From assembly GCF_028285715.1 (NCBI RefSeq), contig NZ_JANQOO010000021.1, positions 434,001 to 498,000 on the forward strand: a stretch of DNA of 64,000 bases. The letters are read 5' to 3'. The translations under genes were made by a program, and so were the position numbers. Under the pieces are notes generated by a model. The model saw only the letters and a program-made list of their open reading frames with translations, had not been told where the DNA came from and did not search any database. Below are positions 53,900 to 62,772 of the stretch, in pieces (position 1 is the stretch's first letter; each line of letters starts with the position of its first letter). The DNA is from Ulvibacterium sp. (GTDB lineage: Bacteria; Bacteroidota; Bacteroidia; Flavobacteriales; Flavobacteriaceae).

Positions 53900-55015
53900 A
53901 TGAAAAAAATCAATTTTTTAATAATCTTGGCCTTACTTCTGGCAAGTTGCAAAAGTCAATATGCTGATTTAGGTGATGGCCTCTTTGCCGATATCAAGAC
54001 AAATAAAGGCGACATCATTGTAGAGCTGGAATATGAGAAAACACCGGTAACGGTCGCTAATTTTGTTTCCCTTGCCGAAGGTACAAGCCCCTTTGTGATT
54101 GACGCGTTCAAGGGAAAAAAATATTATGATGGGGTCATCTTTCATAGGGTCATCAAGGATTTTATGATTCAAGGCGGTGATCCTACCGGCCAGGGCAGTG
54201 GCAGTCCGGGATATAAGTTCAAAAATGAAATTCACGATTCCTTAAGTCATTATAAAGCAGGTATCCTCTCCATGGCCAACGCCGGGCCCGGAACCAACGG
54301 CAGCCAATTTTTTATAACCCATAAAGAAACGCCCTTTTTGGATGGAAGGCATACGGTATTCGGCGAGGTAACGGTGGGGATGGATGTTGTAGATTCCATT
54401 GCTAATGTTGAGACCACCACCGGACCACCACAAAAGGACAAACCCGTTGATGACATAATCATGAAGACCATTGAGATTATAAGGAATGGTAAGAAGGCCA
54501 AAAATTTTGATGCCGTACAAGTAATGACGGATTATTTTGAGGAAGAGGAAGCGAAAATTGCGGCATTTGAAAAGATGAAGACAGATTTTGCGGCTGAATT
54601 GGCCCAACAAAGGGAACAGGCAGAGGAATTACCCTCAGGTCTTAAGATTCTGACCCTAAAAGAAGGTGGGGGTGAAAAACCAAAGATTGGGCAAAAGGTG
54701 AATGTTTTCTATGCAGGTCACTTACAAAATGGCGACCTTTTTGATAGCAATTATGAAGACGTTGCCGTAAAGTTCAATAAGTTTGATCAGCGAAGAAAAC
54801 TAGGCAGGGGGTATGACGCCATACCGATGGACTATAGCCCAGAAGCAAGATTAATCCCTGGGTTTAAGGAAGGCTTAATGACCATGAAAGTAGGCGATAA
54901 GATACGTTTGTTCATCCCTCCCCATTTGGGATATGGAGCAGCTGGGGCTGGAGGCACAATCCCGCCTAATGCAGATTTGGTCTTCGATCTGGAAATAACA
55001 GGAATAGTTCAGTAA
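53900..55015 (+). CDS. Cyclophilin-FKBP fusion peptidyl-prolyl isomerase lipoprotein
   Basis: A 371-residue envelope foldase combining two unrelated isomerase folds. Signal peptide with lipobox LLASC (Cys17). Residues about 28-195 are a cyclophilin (FHRVIKDFMIQGGDPTG, MANAGPGTNGSQFFIT, HTVFGEVTVGMDVVDSI); a helical linker (about 205-245) follows; residues about 250-371 are an FKBP domain (VNVFYAGHLQNGDLFDSN, LIPGFKEGLMTMKVGDK, IPPHLGYGAAGAGG, IPPNADLVFDLEI). It stands 83 bases after gldI on the same strand and is likely to act on exported proteins in the periplasm. Confidence 0.92.
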   Translation: MKKINFLIILALLLASCKSQYADLGDGLFADIKTNKGDIIVELEYEKTPVTVANFVSLAEGTSPFVIDAFKGKKYYDGVIFHRVIKDFMIQGGDPTGQGSGSPGYKFKNEIHDSLSHYKAGILSMANAGPGTNGSQFFITHKETPFLDGRHTVFGEVTVGMDVVDSIANVETTTGPPQKDKPVDDIIMKTIEIIRNGKKAKNFDAVQVMTDYFEEEEAKIAAFEKMKTDFAAELAQQREQAEELPSGLKILTLKEGGGEKPKIGQKVNVFYAGHLQNGDLFDSNYEDVAVKFNKFDQRRKLGRGYDAIPMDYSPEARLIPGFKEGLMTMKVGDKIRLFIPPHLGYGAAGAGGTIPPNADLVFDLEITGIVQ

Positions 55016-55031
55016 ATTGTAAATCCTCAGG

Positions 55032-55058
55032 GGTGTCCACAGATTTTCTATGGACACC
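55032..55058. terminator. Hairpin between convergent genes
   Basis: GGTGTCCA (55032-55039) and TGGACACC (55051-55058) form a perfect 8-bp stem with an 11-base loop between the convergent PPIase and CBS genes. There is no T-run on either strand, so termination here is only probable. Confidence 0.45.
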
Positions 55059-55080
55059 TCCAAAGAACGATTGTATACTA

Positions 55081-55548
55081 CTATTTCCCCCAGTTCTGCG
55101 ATTTTAACCTTACCGTGGCCTTCAGAATATCCTTCTGGGAAATCTGGCCAACCAATTTACCATTTTCAACAATGGGGAACCGTCTTCTTTTCTCGTTTAG
55201 GAATTTATTGGCGGCGTCAAAAATATTCATGTTTCCATCTATCGTCTTCACCCCTTTGACCATACTGTGCTCTACCTTATTCTTTTCCAGGGGCATATTG
55301 TAATACCTACTATCACTAATATGTTTAATACAGTCGCCCTCGGAAATGATACCGACAAGTTCATTCTTTTCATTAACAACGGGGCCTCCTGATATTTTGT
55401 TCTTTATTAAGGCATCTATAACCTCTTCAACGGATTGTTCCGGTCTAAAGGTTATCAGTTTTCGGGTCATGTAATCACTAACTTTTAACGGAACACTCTC
55501 TTCTGATTTCTGATGCTTCCTCGCACCCTGAAAGCTCTTGATTCCCAT
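55081..55548 (-). CDS. CBS-domain pair protein
   Basis: A 155-residue cytoplasmic protein made of two CBS domains (about 25-80: VSDYMTRKLITFRPEQSVEEVIDALIKNK in two motif parts with GGPVVNEKNELVGIISEGD; and 90-148: MVKGVKTIDGNMNIFDAANKF, RRFPIVENGKLVGQISQKDIL). CBS pairs bind adenine nucleotides and act as energy sensors. The partner is unknown. It is probably monocistronic, convergent with the cyclophilin-FKBP gene. Confidence 0.9.
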   Translation of the reverse strand: MGIKSFQGARKHQKSEESVPLKVSDYMTRKLITFRPEQSVEEVIDALIKNKISGGPVVNEKNELVGIISEGDCIKHISDSRYYNMPLEKNKVEHSMVKGVKTIDGNMNIFDAANKFLNEKRRRFPIVENGKLVGQISQKDILKATVRLKSQNWGK

Positions 55549-55654
55549 GATATACGGCTTTTGGATTTACCTAAAGTTACTGAATTTCAACAAATTAAAC
55601 AATACGGAATCTATATCAACCCACGTTTCTAATGTAGGCTGAAAATTTAGGAGT

Positions 55655-57118
55655 TCATTTCTTAGGGATATCTTTTAAGATTTCTTTTGTAAAACTCCAA
55701 AACTTCCCAACCGACGAAATGCTTACCCGTTCATCCGGTGAATGTGCTCCTTTTATTGTTGGTCCATAGCTTATCATATCCATATCCGGGTAATTCTGGC
55801 CTAAGATACCGCATTCCAATCCGGCATGGCAGGCAACAACTTCGGGCTTTTCGTTGAACAAGCTCCTGTATTTTTTGACCAATACCTTTAGGATTTCGGA
55901 ATTGGGATTAGGTTGCCAACCGGGATAATTCCCTTGAAAGACTACCTTGCATCCGGCCAATTCAAAAGTTGCCCTTAGCGCATAGGCTAAATCCATCTTT
56001 GCGGAATCTATGGAAGAACGTGTTAGACACCCTATTTGAATTTGTCCATTTTTCACCTCCACATTGGCTATATTGTTGGAGGTCTCCGTTAAACCTTCAA
56101 TTGCCGCACTCATCGCATATACCCCATTATGTGCAGCGTATATCCCCTTCAACAGTTTTTCCTGAGCTCCCAGGCCCATAACCTTTTTGGGCACAGTCTT
56201 TAGTCCGTGTAACCTAATCTGCAAATTTGGCTCATTGATCTGTAGTTCCTTAACAATCTGACGTTGCATTGTCTCAAATGTGATTTCAAAGTTCTCTGCC
56301 TGAGACTTGTCAACCACTATTTTTGCAAAACTTTCCCTAGGAATTGCATTTCGAAGCCCTCCTCCCTCTATTTCTGATATTCGGGTATGATACTGCTCCG
56401 AACTGTGGTATAGTAAGCGGTTCATTATCTTGTTGGCATTTCCAAGACCTCTGTGTATATCCATTCCACTGTGGCCACCTTGTAGGCCGTTCACTTCGAT
56501 TTTGTAGGCTGTAACACCCCTTGGAACCGGTTTTTCATTATACCCCCTTGTTGCCGTAACATCAATGCCTCCTGCACAACCAATATCAATTTCATCATCT
56601 TCCTCCGTGTCCAAATTCAACAAAATCTCTCCCTGAAGAACACCCCCTTCCAAGGCCATGGCTCCGGTCATCCCCGTTTCCTCATCAATTGTAAAGAGTG
56701 CCTCTAACCTTGGGTGTGGAATATCCGTGCTTTCCATTAAGGCCATTATGGTGGCTACTCCAATACCATTATCCGCCCCAAGGGTGGTTCCCTTTGCCCT
56801 TACCCAATCTCCATCTACGAACATTTGAATCCCCTGCCTATTGAAATCAAAATTAATATCCGCATTTTTTTGATGGACCATATCCAAATGGGATTGTAGG
56901 GTTACCGTTTTTCGATCCTCCATTCCCCTTGTCGCCGGTTTTATTATTATAACATTGCCTATCCTATCCCTAAAGGTTTCCAACCCTAGGGAATCTCCAA
57001 AATCCAGCATAAACCGTATAATTTTATCCTCTTTTTTGGAAGGTCGCGGAATTGCGTTCAAATTGGCAAAATTGTTCCAAATTGAAAAAGGTTCCAATTG
57101 TCGTATCGGTTCACTCAT
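55655..57118 (-). CDS. pepD: Aminoacyl-histidine dipeptidase (M20 family)
   Basis: A 487-residue zinc dipeptidase of the PepD family that hydrolyses Xaa-His and related dipeptides in the cytoplasm. Metal-site motifs are LQSHLDMVHQ, GTTLGADNGIGVA (Asp bridging ligand), TIDEETGMTGA (catalytic Glu), LNLDTEEDDEIDIGCAGG and the late VACHAGLECGIL. The longest frame starts at a TTG (57142); the ATG at 57118 gives MSEPIRQLEPFSIWNNF, the family start. Divergent from the DUF3810 gene, each with its own promoter element. Confidence 0.93.
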   Translation of the reverse strand: MSEPIRQLEPFSIWNNFANLNAIPRPSKKEDKIIRFMLDFGDSLGLETFRDRIGNVIIIKPATRGMEDRKTVTLQSHLDMVHQKNADINFDFNRQGIQMFVDGDWVRAKGTTLGADNGIGVATIMALMESTDIPHPRLEALFTIDEETGMTGAMALEGGVLQGEILLNLDTEEDDEIDIGCAGGIDVTATRGYNEKPVPRGVTAYKIEVNGLQGGHSGMDIHRGLGNANKIMNRLLYHSSEQYHTRISEIEGGGLRNAIPRESFAKIVVDKSQAENFEITFETMQRQIVKELQINEPNLQIRLHGLKTVPKKVMGLGAQEKLLKGIYAAHNGVYAMSAAIEGLTETSNNIANVEVKNGQIQIGCLTRSSIDSAKMDLAYALRATFELAGCKVVFQGNYPGWQPNPNSEILKVLVKKYRSLFNEKPEVVACHAGLECGILGQNYPDMDMISYGPTIKGAHSPDERVSISSVGKFWSFTKEILKDIPKK

Positions 57119-57139
57119 AGCAATACATTGTTTAGTGTT

Positions 57140-57147
57140 CAAAAGTA
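57140..57147 (-). promoter_or_regulatory. Candidate -7 element of pepD
   Basis: Minus-strand TACTTTTG, exact TAnnTTTG, 21 bases upstream of the pepD ATG. It mirrors the same octamer on the plus strand at 57169. Confidence 0.45.
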
Positions 57148-57168
57148 CATATAGAAAAAGGAATTCGC

Positions 57169-57176
57169 TACTTTTG
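57169..57176 (+). promoter_or_regulatory. Candidate promoter of the DUF3810 gene, probably leaderless
   Basis: TACTTTTG, exact TAnnTTTG, ends 5 bases before the ATG at 57182. Transcription would start at about the start codon. Confidence 0.45.
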
Positions 57177-57181
57177 ACAGG

Positions 57182-58249
57182 ATGAAGAATAGGTTAAAAA
57201 ATGGTATTGCCATCGCTTTGATTCCCCAGATTGTTTTGGTTAAAGCGCTTGGTGCCAATTCGCAATTTATCGAGACCTATTACAGCGAGGGTATGTACCC
57301 CTGGATTTCCCAGTTTTTTCGATGGATATTTGGTTGGATTCCCTTCTCGGTCGGGGATATTCTCTATTTTTCATTGATTTTTTTTGCTGTTCGCTATCTC
57401 ATCGTCCACCGAAAGTATATCAAAGACCATAAAAAGGGGTTCTTCCGGGATGTAATCATGGTACTTTCCACGGCCTACTTTACATTTCACCTACTTTGGG
57501 GGTTCAACTATTACCGACAACCCATCGGTGAGAAACTAGTTTTGCCTGAATCCCATACCCAGGAAGATCTTATTGATCTGACCGAAGCGCTTACCGCCAA
57601 AACCAACGCACTACAATTGGCCATCACCAAGGACTCGACTCAACGGGTGGAGATTCCATATACGAATCAGGAGATTTTTGGGAAGACCATTGAGGGGTAT
57701 CAAAAATTGGAAAAATCACTACCCTTTCTGGCCTATAATAGGCCGAGTATCAAAACTTCTTTGTTCAGCACGGGATTGACTTACATGGGATACGGTGGTT
57801 ATCTAAATCCCTTTACGAACGAAGGGCAGGTAAACGGCAGATTACCAAACTTTAGATTTCCCGTGGTAGCGGGGCATGAAATTGGTCATCAAGTGGGGTA
57901 TTCTGCGGAGGACGAAACCAATTTTATCGGATACCTGGTTACGGCAAACAATGATGACCTTTATTTTCAATATTCCGCTTCGGCCTATGCCTTGGGCTAT
58001 TGTCTATCCGAAATCAGAAGAAGGGATGATGCTGTTTTTAAAAGACTTTATGCGCAACTCCATACTGGTGTTCAAGGGAATTTTCGCGAAATTGTCGAAT
58101 TCTGGAGACAATTCGAAAACCCATTGGAACCGGTTTTTAAGTCCATTTTTGATTCGTTCCTTAAGGCAAATAGCCAGGCTGAAGGTATTAAAAGCTACAA
58201 TGCCGTGGTTTCATTGCTGGTCAATTATCATAAGGAAAACCCTTTATAG
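57182..58249 (+). CDS. DUF3810 family zinc-metalloprotease-like membrane protein
   Basis: A 355-residue protein with two to three N-terminal membrane helices (about 8-25, 45-75, 92-110) and a soluble domain carrying HEIGH in VVAGHEIGHQVGYSAEDETNF, a zincin HExxH with a downstream Glu-rich segment that could supply the third ligand. The family is DUF3810, widespread in Bacteroidota and Firmicutes with no fixed function. A membrane-bound metallopeptidase acting at the envelope is a reasonable inference. Confidence 0.85.
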   Translation: MKNRLKNGIAIALIPQIVLVKALGANSQFIETYYSEGMYPWISQFFRWIFGWIPFSVGDILYFSLIFFAVRYLIVHRKYIKDHKKGFFRDVIMVLSTAYFTFHLLWGFNYYRQPIGEKLVLPESHTQEDLIDLTEALTAKTNALQLAITKDSTQRVEIPYTNQEIFGKTIEGYQKLEKSLPFLAYNRPSIKTSLFSTGLTYMGYGGYLNPFTNEGQVNGRLPNFRFPVVAGHEIGHQVGYSAEDETNFIGYLVTANNDDLYFQYSASAYALGYCLSEIRRRDDAVFKRLYAQLHTGVQGNFREIVEFWRQFENPLEPVFKSIFDSFLKANSQAEGIKSYNAVVSLLVNYHKENPL

Positions 58250-58293
58250 GTGTTTGGAAGTTCAAATTAAGAAACCGAAAAATAGCCATAAAA

Positions 58294-58701
58294 ATGCAAA
58301 AGTATCCTTCAAAGATCAGTGCAGGACTCGTTGTTTTCCTCTTGGCTATAATTCTGGGTTCTTCTGTGGTAATGATAAGCATTCGGGAATGGATAGGATT
58401 GGGCATCAACATTTTAGTACTTGTATTTGTTGCCTACACTTTTATGACCACATACTACGTCATTGACCACGAAGTTCTAAAAATCAGATGCGGTCTGTTT
58501 GTTAATAAAACCGTTGCTATCAACACCATAAGCAAAATATCCGAAAGCCGCAATCCTGTAAGTGCCCCGGCCGTATCTTTGGACCGGCTTGAACTTTTTT
58601 ATGGTCAAGACAAGTCAGTCTTGATTTCGCCTAAGGCAAAAAAGGAATTTATTGACCATCTTCTTCTGTTAAATCCAGGGATTGAATTTAAAACGCCATA
58701 G
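58294..58701 (+). CDS. Bacterial PH-domain membrane protein
   Basis: A 135-residue protein with two membrane helices (GLVVFLLAIILGSSVVMI and LGINILVLVFVAYTFM) followed by a bacterial PH-like domain starting TTYYVIDHEVLKIRCGLFVNKT and containing ISKISESRNPVSAPAVSLDRLEL and ISPKAKKEFIDHLL. This is the bPH_4 (YyaB/DUF1200) type. Function unknown. It is 44 bases after the DUF3810 gene and its stop lies 3 bases from the convergent moeA stop. Confidence 0.85.
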   Translation: MQKYPSKISAGLVVFLLAIILGSSVVMISIREWIGLGINILVLVFVAYTFMTTYYVIDHEVLKIRCGLFVNKTVAINTISKISESRNPVSAPAVSLDRLELFYGQDKSVLISPKAKKEFIDHLLLLNPGIEFKTP

Positions 58702-58704
58702 CCT

Positions 58705-59892
58705 TTATGTTTCATAAAAAGAAACCAACTCCCCTTTTTCATATTCTTGCTCCCTAGGTCTTAAGCAAACGAATCCATCGGATTTCGAGAGACTGGCCAA
58801 ATCCCCGGAACCACCATCTGTAATAGGATTGGCGCATAGCTTTCCCTTTTCAAAATGCGTTTTGACCTGAACGAAACGGGTCAAAGGCAAATCATTACGA
58901 ATAGGTTGATCCAAGATCACTTCCCTTTTTGGATATCTCAATCCCAAACATTGGTATAACCAGGGTACAAAATACACATGGTAGTTGGTAAAAGTAGACA
59001 CCGGATTTCCCGGAAATGAAAACACTTGGGTATTATGCTGCTTTTGAACTCCGAACCAAAATGGCTTTCCAGGTCGTTGGGCTACCCGATGAAACACTTT
59101 TTCAACATGGAGAGACTTCATCACCTCAGGGATAAAATCGAATTTTCCCTTGGATACTCCCCCACTCAAGAGGATTACATCATTTTGCTGCAGTACCCTA
59201 ACAATATTTTCTTCTATCGTCTTTTTGTCATCGGTTAGATGCAAAAGCTCCGGTGTTATATTGTCCTTGGACAAGGCAGCGTACAAGGATAAGGCATTCG
59301 ATTTTCGAATCTGATGGGGAAGCGGCGTTTCCGAAACATCCACCAATTCGTTACCTGTGGAAATAACACAGACCTTAGGCAGTTTTTTTACGGATACGCG
59401 GGTTTTTCCGACAGTAGCCAAAACTCCGATTTCCGCCGCCGAAACGCTGCGGTCTGGCCGCAACAATATCGCACCGGTGCGTGCATCACTTCCCCTTTTA
59501 TGGATGTTCTGTCCTTTTTTAGGGATGGATTTTACAATCGCATTACCATTTTCAAGAGTTGCTTCCTCGTACATGATAACGGTATCGGCGTTTTTGGGAA
59601 CAATGGCCCCGGTCATGATTTCACAACAAAGTTCCGGTGAACTCAATTCTTTTTGTGGCATGCCCGCACTCAATACACTTTCAATTTGAAAAGTAGATCT
59701 TCCCTTTTCAAAAGCCGTGAAATCGATGGCTATTCCATCCCTGGTAGATCGATCAAAAGGAGGGAAATCCCGATCGGCCAAAACAGGTTCAGCTAAAACA
59801 CGATCAGTACTCTCCAGCAAATCCACTGTCTCTACCCCCCAATTTTGGGTATGCTGTATTACCTTGTCAAAAGCTTCGTCAAATGAAATCAT
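58705..59892 (-). CDS. moeA: Molybdopterin molybdenumtransferase MoeA
   Basis: A 395-residue enzyme inserting molybdate into adenylated molybdopterin, the last common step of molybdenum cofactor synthesis. Signatures: RDFPPFDRSTRDGIAI, CEIMTGAIVPKNADTVIMYE, GSDARTGAILL, VISTGNEL, LLSGGVSKGKFDFIPE and the substrate loops AQRPGKPFWFG and FSFPGNPVSTF. Last gene of the Moco operon, with a 4-base overlap with the TauE gene. Confidence 0.95.
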   Translation of the reverse strand: MISFDEAFDKVIQHTQNWGVETVDLLESTDRVLAEPVLADRDFPPFDRSTRDGIAIDFTAFEKGRSTFQIESVLSAGMPQKELSSPELCCEIMTGAIVPKNADTVIMYEEATLENGNAIVKSIPKKGQNIHKRGSDARTGAILLRPDRSVSAAEIGVLATVGKTRVSVKKLPKVCVISTGNELVDVSETPLPHQIRKSNALSLYAALSKDNITPELLHLTDDKKTIEENIVRVLQQNDVILLSGGVSKGKFDFIPEVMKSLHVEKVFHRVAQRPGKPFWFGVQKQHNTQVFSFPGNPVSTFTNYHVYFVPWLYQCLGLRYPKREVILDQPIRNDLPLTRFVQVKTHFEKGKLCANPITDGGSGDLASLSKSDGFVCLRPREQEYEKGELVSFYET

Positions 59893-60665
59893 ATTAGTTC
59901 CAATCCATTTTTTAACAATACCCTAATTCCGACAATGAAAACCAAAAGTGCGGTAACCCGCTTTATGCCATTGGCCGACATTTTTCTTAAACTAATTCGA
60001 ATACCCAACTGCCCTCCTAAAAATACGGTCCCTGCCAAAATAAAAGTTTCTTTTAATGGAAGTTCCAAAGTATGGGCTACCATAAGTCCGCCGATTCCCG
60101 AGACTGAATTTACCAAAATAAAAAAACTGGCCAGGGCCGCAATTTTTATAGGAACGTCCCATCGCATGTGATTGAGCACAGGCGCCAGGAAAATACCTCC
60201 TCCAATACCTACCAGACCCGATAAAAACCCTATGGCAGCACCTATGAAATAATCGAAATACCCGGGATATTTCTTAATTCTGTCGGTATCGGCAATAAAA
60301 GTGTAGGTCTGCCAGGCCAAAAATATGGCAGATACAATTAAGGAACATCCTAAAATTATAAAAAACACCTGTTCCTTTAGGCGAAAGGAGGCTCCCAAAA
60401 AAGCCATGGGAATACTTGTGATTACAAATGGAATAAACTTGCTTAAACGGATATGTCCTTTTTTATAGTAGAGATACATACTTCCCGAAACTACCACCAG
60501 ATTGCAGACAAGGGCCAAAGAACGTATAGCAAAGAAACTGGCAAAAAAAAGGGTCAGCAAGGCCAAATAGCTAGACCCACCTCCAAATCCAACGGAAGAA
60601 TACAAGGTAGCGACCAAAAAAAAACCCAAGCAAAGTAGTACTAGGCTTTCAGCACTTAGCAACAT
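59889..60665 (-). CDS. TSUP-family permease (TauE/SafE-like)
   Basis: A 258-residue membrane protein with about eight helices in two inverted halves. The family motif occurs twice: SSVGFGGGSSYLALL near the start and GFLSGLVGIGGGIFLAPVL in the middle. TSUP permeases move sulfite, sulfonates or other small anions. It is embedded between moeB and moeA with overlaps on both sides (17 and 4 bases), so it may serve the Moco pathway, for example by handling a sulfur or oxyanion species; the substrate cannot be told from sequence. Confidence 0.88.
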   Translation of the reverse strand: MLLSAESLVLLCLGFFLVATLYSSVGFGGGSSYLALLTLFFASFFAIRSLALVCNLVVVSGSMYLYYKKGHIRLSKFIPFVITSIPMAFLGASFRLKEQVFFIILGCSLIVSAIFLAWQTYTFIADTDRIKKYPGYFDYFIGAAIGFLSGLVGIGGGIFLAPVLNHMRWDVPIKIAALASFFILVNSVSGIGGLMVAHTLELPLKETFILAGTVFLGGQLGIRISLRKMSANGIKRVTALLVFIVGIRVLLKNGLELI

Positions 60666-61722
60666 AGGCCCTTAAATTGTTCATCCCGCCCTTGATATTG
60701 ATCAATTCGAGTCCAAGAGTATATTCGCACAGTCTCTCGATGGCTTTTTGACTTCTTACTCCAGATTGACAGATGAAGTAGACAGGGCGTTCAAAATCAA
60801 TTTCCGATTTGCGTTCGATCAACTCGGATAGCGGAATATGATGTGCCTTTTCCAAGTGGTCTGCTTTAAACTCCATTGGTGTTCGTACATCTATCAATTG
60901 AACGGAATCCGTTTTCATCAATTGTTCCAATTGTGAGCTCTCAATGGAAGTTACATGCGTGGTACATTCAAAATCGTAGGTGGATTTAAGTTTATCTATT
61001 TTCAGGTTATCCGGAACCACTGAAAATTTGATGTTTTGAAAGTTTTGGGACAGTCCGTCAAAAAGCAAAAGTTTTCCTGAAAGCACCTCTCCTACACCGG
61101 TCAACACTTTTACCACCTCCAAGGCCTGAAGATTTCCTACTATACCTGGGATTACGCCCAAAACGCCATTTGTATTACAGTCCGGAACCTCATCCGTTCC
61201 GGGCATTTTCGGGAAGAGACAACGGTAGGTGGGTCCATCATTGTGATTAAAAACGCTCACTTGACCTTCAAACCCGTGCAACGCCCCATAAACAAAAGGT
61301 TTTCTCAAAATAACACATGCATCGTTTACCAAATACCGGGTAGGAAAATTATCCGAGGCGTCCACAACAATATCATAATCCGAAATGATTCCCAGCGCAT
61401 TCTGCCTTGTCAAAAACTGTTCAAAGGGGAGTAAGCGAGTATCGGAATTTTGGGCCTTTAGCTTTCGGATGGCAACCTGGACCTTGGACTTACCGACATC
61501 CTTCTCATCGTACAATACCTGACGATGAAGATTGGAACCCGAGACATTATCGCCATCTACAATGCCCAAAGTACCAACACCCATGGCATTAAGATAAGTC
61601 AATACCGGAATCCCTAGACCTCCAGCCCCAATTACAAGAACCTTGGATTTTGACAAACGTTCCTGTGCCTTTGGACCAAAATCCTTCAAAATGGTCTGCC
61701 GTACATAGCGTTCTCCGTTCAT
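60649..61722 (-). CDS. moeB: MoeB/ThiF-type adenylyltransferase with C-terminal rhodanese domain
   Basis: A 357-residue protein. Residues 1-240 are an E1-like domain that adenylates the C-terminus of MoaD (or ThiS): VIGAGGLGIPVLTYLNAMG, DGDNVSGSNLHRQVLY, VDASDNFPTRYLVNDA, and GVLGVIPGIVGNLQALE. Residues about 260-357 are a rhodanese with the active loop FICQSGVRS, a possible sulfur donor for MoaD thiocarboxylate. The usual zinc tetracysteine site is incomplete: TYRC in place of CxxC, and a single Cys in DFECTTH. It overlaps mobA by 4 bases. Confidence 0.92.
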   Translation of the reverse strand: MNGERYVRQTILKDFGPKAQERLSKSKVLVIGAGGLGIPVLTYLNAMGVGTLGIVDGDNVSGSNLHRQVLYDEKDVGKSKVQVAIRKLKAQNSDTRLLPFEQFLTRQNALGIISDYDIVVDASDNFPTRYLVNDACVILRKPFVYGALHGFEGQVSVFNHNDGPTYRCLFPKMPGTDEVPDCNTNGVLGVIPGIVGNLQALEVVKVLTGVGEVLSGKLLLFDGLSQNFQNIKFSVVPDNLKIDKLKSTYDFECTTHVTSIESSQLEQLMKTDSVQLIDVRTPMEFKADHLEKAHHIPLSELIERKSEIDFERPVYFICQSGVRSQKAIERLCEYTLGLELINIKGGMNNLRAYVAKC

Positions 61723-62315
61723 AGGGCTTCCAATTTCTCCAGGACTTCTTTATAATCCTCCATGGAATTTGCATTGAGCAGTACATCGGTGCTCTTTGGA
61801 AACACCAAATTAACTGCGTTTTCCATCAAAAATTTACGGGGACTGTTCCCATTTCCCTGTCCTACATACGACATGGAAGAACGCAGCCCTTGGGGTTCCC
61901 AGATAGCACAAAGTGGTTCGGGTAAGGAGTTTTCCAACTGCGCAAATGCGGTTGCCATTTTGTTAGAATCCCTTGCCAAAACTAATTGTCGTATTGCGTG
62001 TACATCCATCAAGGGCAAATCACAGGCCAAGACGAGCCAAGCGACATCCGGAAATTTGTTATGGGCGGATAACAAGCCGTTAAAGGGGCCCCTATACTTA
62101 TCTTGATCTTGGATGCGATTATATCTCGTCCCAATCTCTCTTTCCTGTTCCCTTCGGATGCTCATATAAGTCTTCTCACAGACTTTATCCAACAAATGAT
62201 AAAGATATTCACGTTGGGGTATTCCATGATATGCTATTTGACCCTTGTCCTTTCCCATCCGCGTACTTTTCCCACCGCAGAGGACCAGTCCATAGAGTCT
62301 ATCCCTTAAAATCAT
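61719..62315 (-). CDS. mobA: Molybdenum cofactor guanylyltransferase MobA
   Basis: A 198-residue nucleotidyltransferase that attaches GMP to molybdenum cofactor. N-terminal nucleotide loop GLVLCGGKSTRMGKDK, then GPFNGLLSA and WLVLACDLPLMD, all typical of MobA. The frame extends to an ATG at 62336; the ATG at 62315 reduces the overlap with moaC (from 38 to 17 bases) and places the nucleotide loop at the usual distance. Its presence implies molybdenum enzymes using the bis-MGD cofactor. Confidence 0.88.
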   Translation of the reverse strand: MILRDRLYGLVLCGGKSTRMGKDKGQIAYHGIPQREYLYHLLDKVCEKTYMSIRREQEREIGTRYNRIQDQDKYRGPFNGLLSAHNKFPDVAWLVLACDLPLMDVHAIRQLVLARDSNKMATAFAQLENSLPEPLCAIWEPQGLRSSMSYVGQGNGNSPRKFLMENAVNLVFPKSTDVLLNANSMEDYKEVLEKLEAL

Positions 62316-62772
62316 GCTTGCCTCCAGTTTTTTCATTCAGCCGAATGTCCGTAATGCGAATATCATGGGACAACGCCTTGCACATATCATAAATGGTCAA
62401 TGCACTCACCGAAACTCCGGTCAAAGCTTCCATTTCAACTCCGGTACGTTCGGTACATTTTACCATACAATTGATCTGCAGGGCATTATCCAAAGGTACA
62501 ACAGTGATGTCTATCTTGGAAAGGTTCAATTGATGACATAACGGAATGAGCTCCCAAGTCTTCTTTACGGCTTGAATTCCAGCAATTATCGCGGTTTGTA
62601 TGATACTCCCTTTTTTGCTTAGAAAATCCTTGCCGGACAAAATTTCAAAAACCTCTTGGGGAAATTCCACTTTTCCAGAAGCCATTGCCGACCGTACGGA
62701 AACATCCTTGTTGGATACATCTACCATCTTGGCTCTTCCCGTATCGTCCACATGTGAGAGTTCCCTGTTCAT
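62299..62772 (-). CDS. moaC: Cyclic pyranopterin monophosphate synthase MoaC
   Basis: A 157-residue enzyme which, after MoaA, forms cyclic pyranopterin monophosphate from a GTP-derived intermediate. Signatures: AKMVDVSNKDVSVRSA, KKTWELIPLCHQLNLSKI (catalytic His/Lys region) and RTGVEMEALTGVSVSALTIYDM. Length is standard. It shares a base with the moaA stop and overlaps mobA. Confidence 0.95.
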   Translation of the reverse strand: MNRELSHVDDTGRAKMVDVSNKDVSVRSAMASGKVEFPQEVFEILSGKDFLSKKGSIIQTAIIAGIQAVKKTWELIPLCHQLNLSKIDITVVPLDNALQINCMVKCTERTGVEMEALTGVSVSALTIYDMCKALSHDIRITDIRLNEKTGGKHDFKG

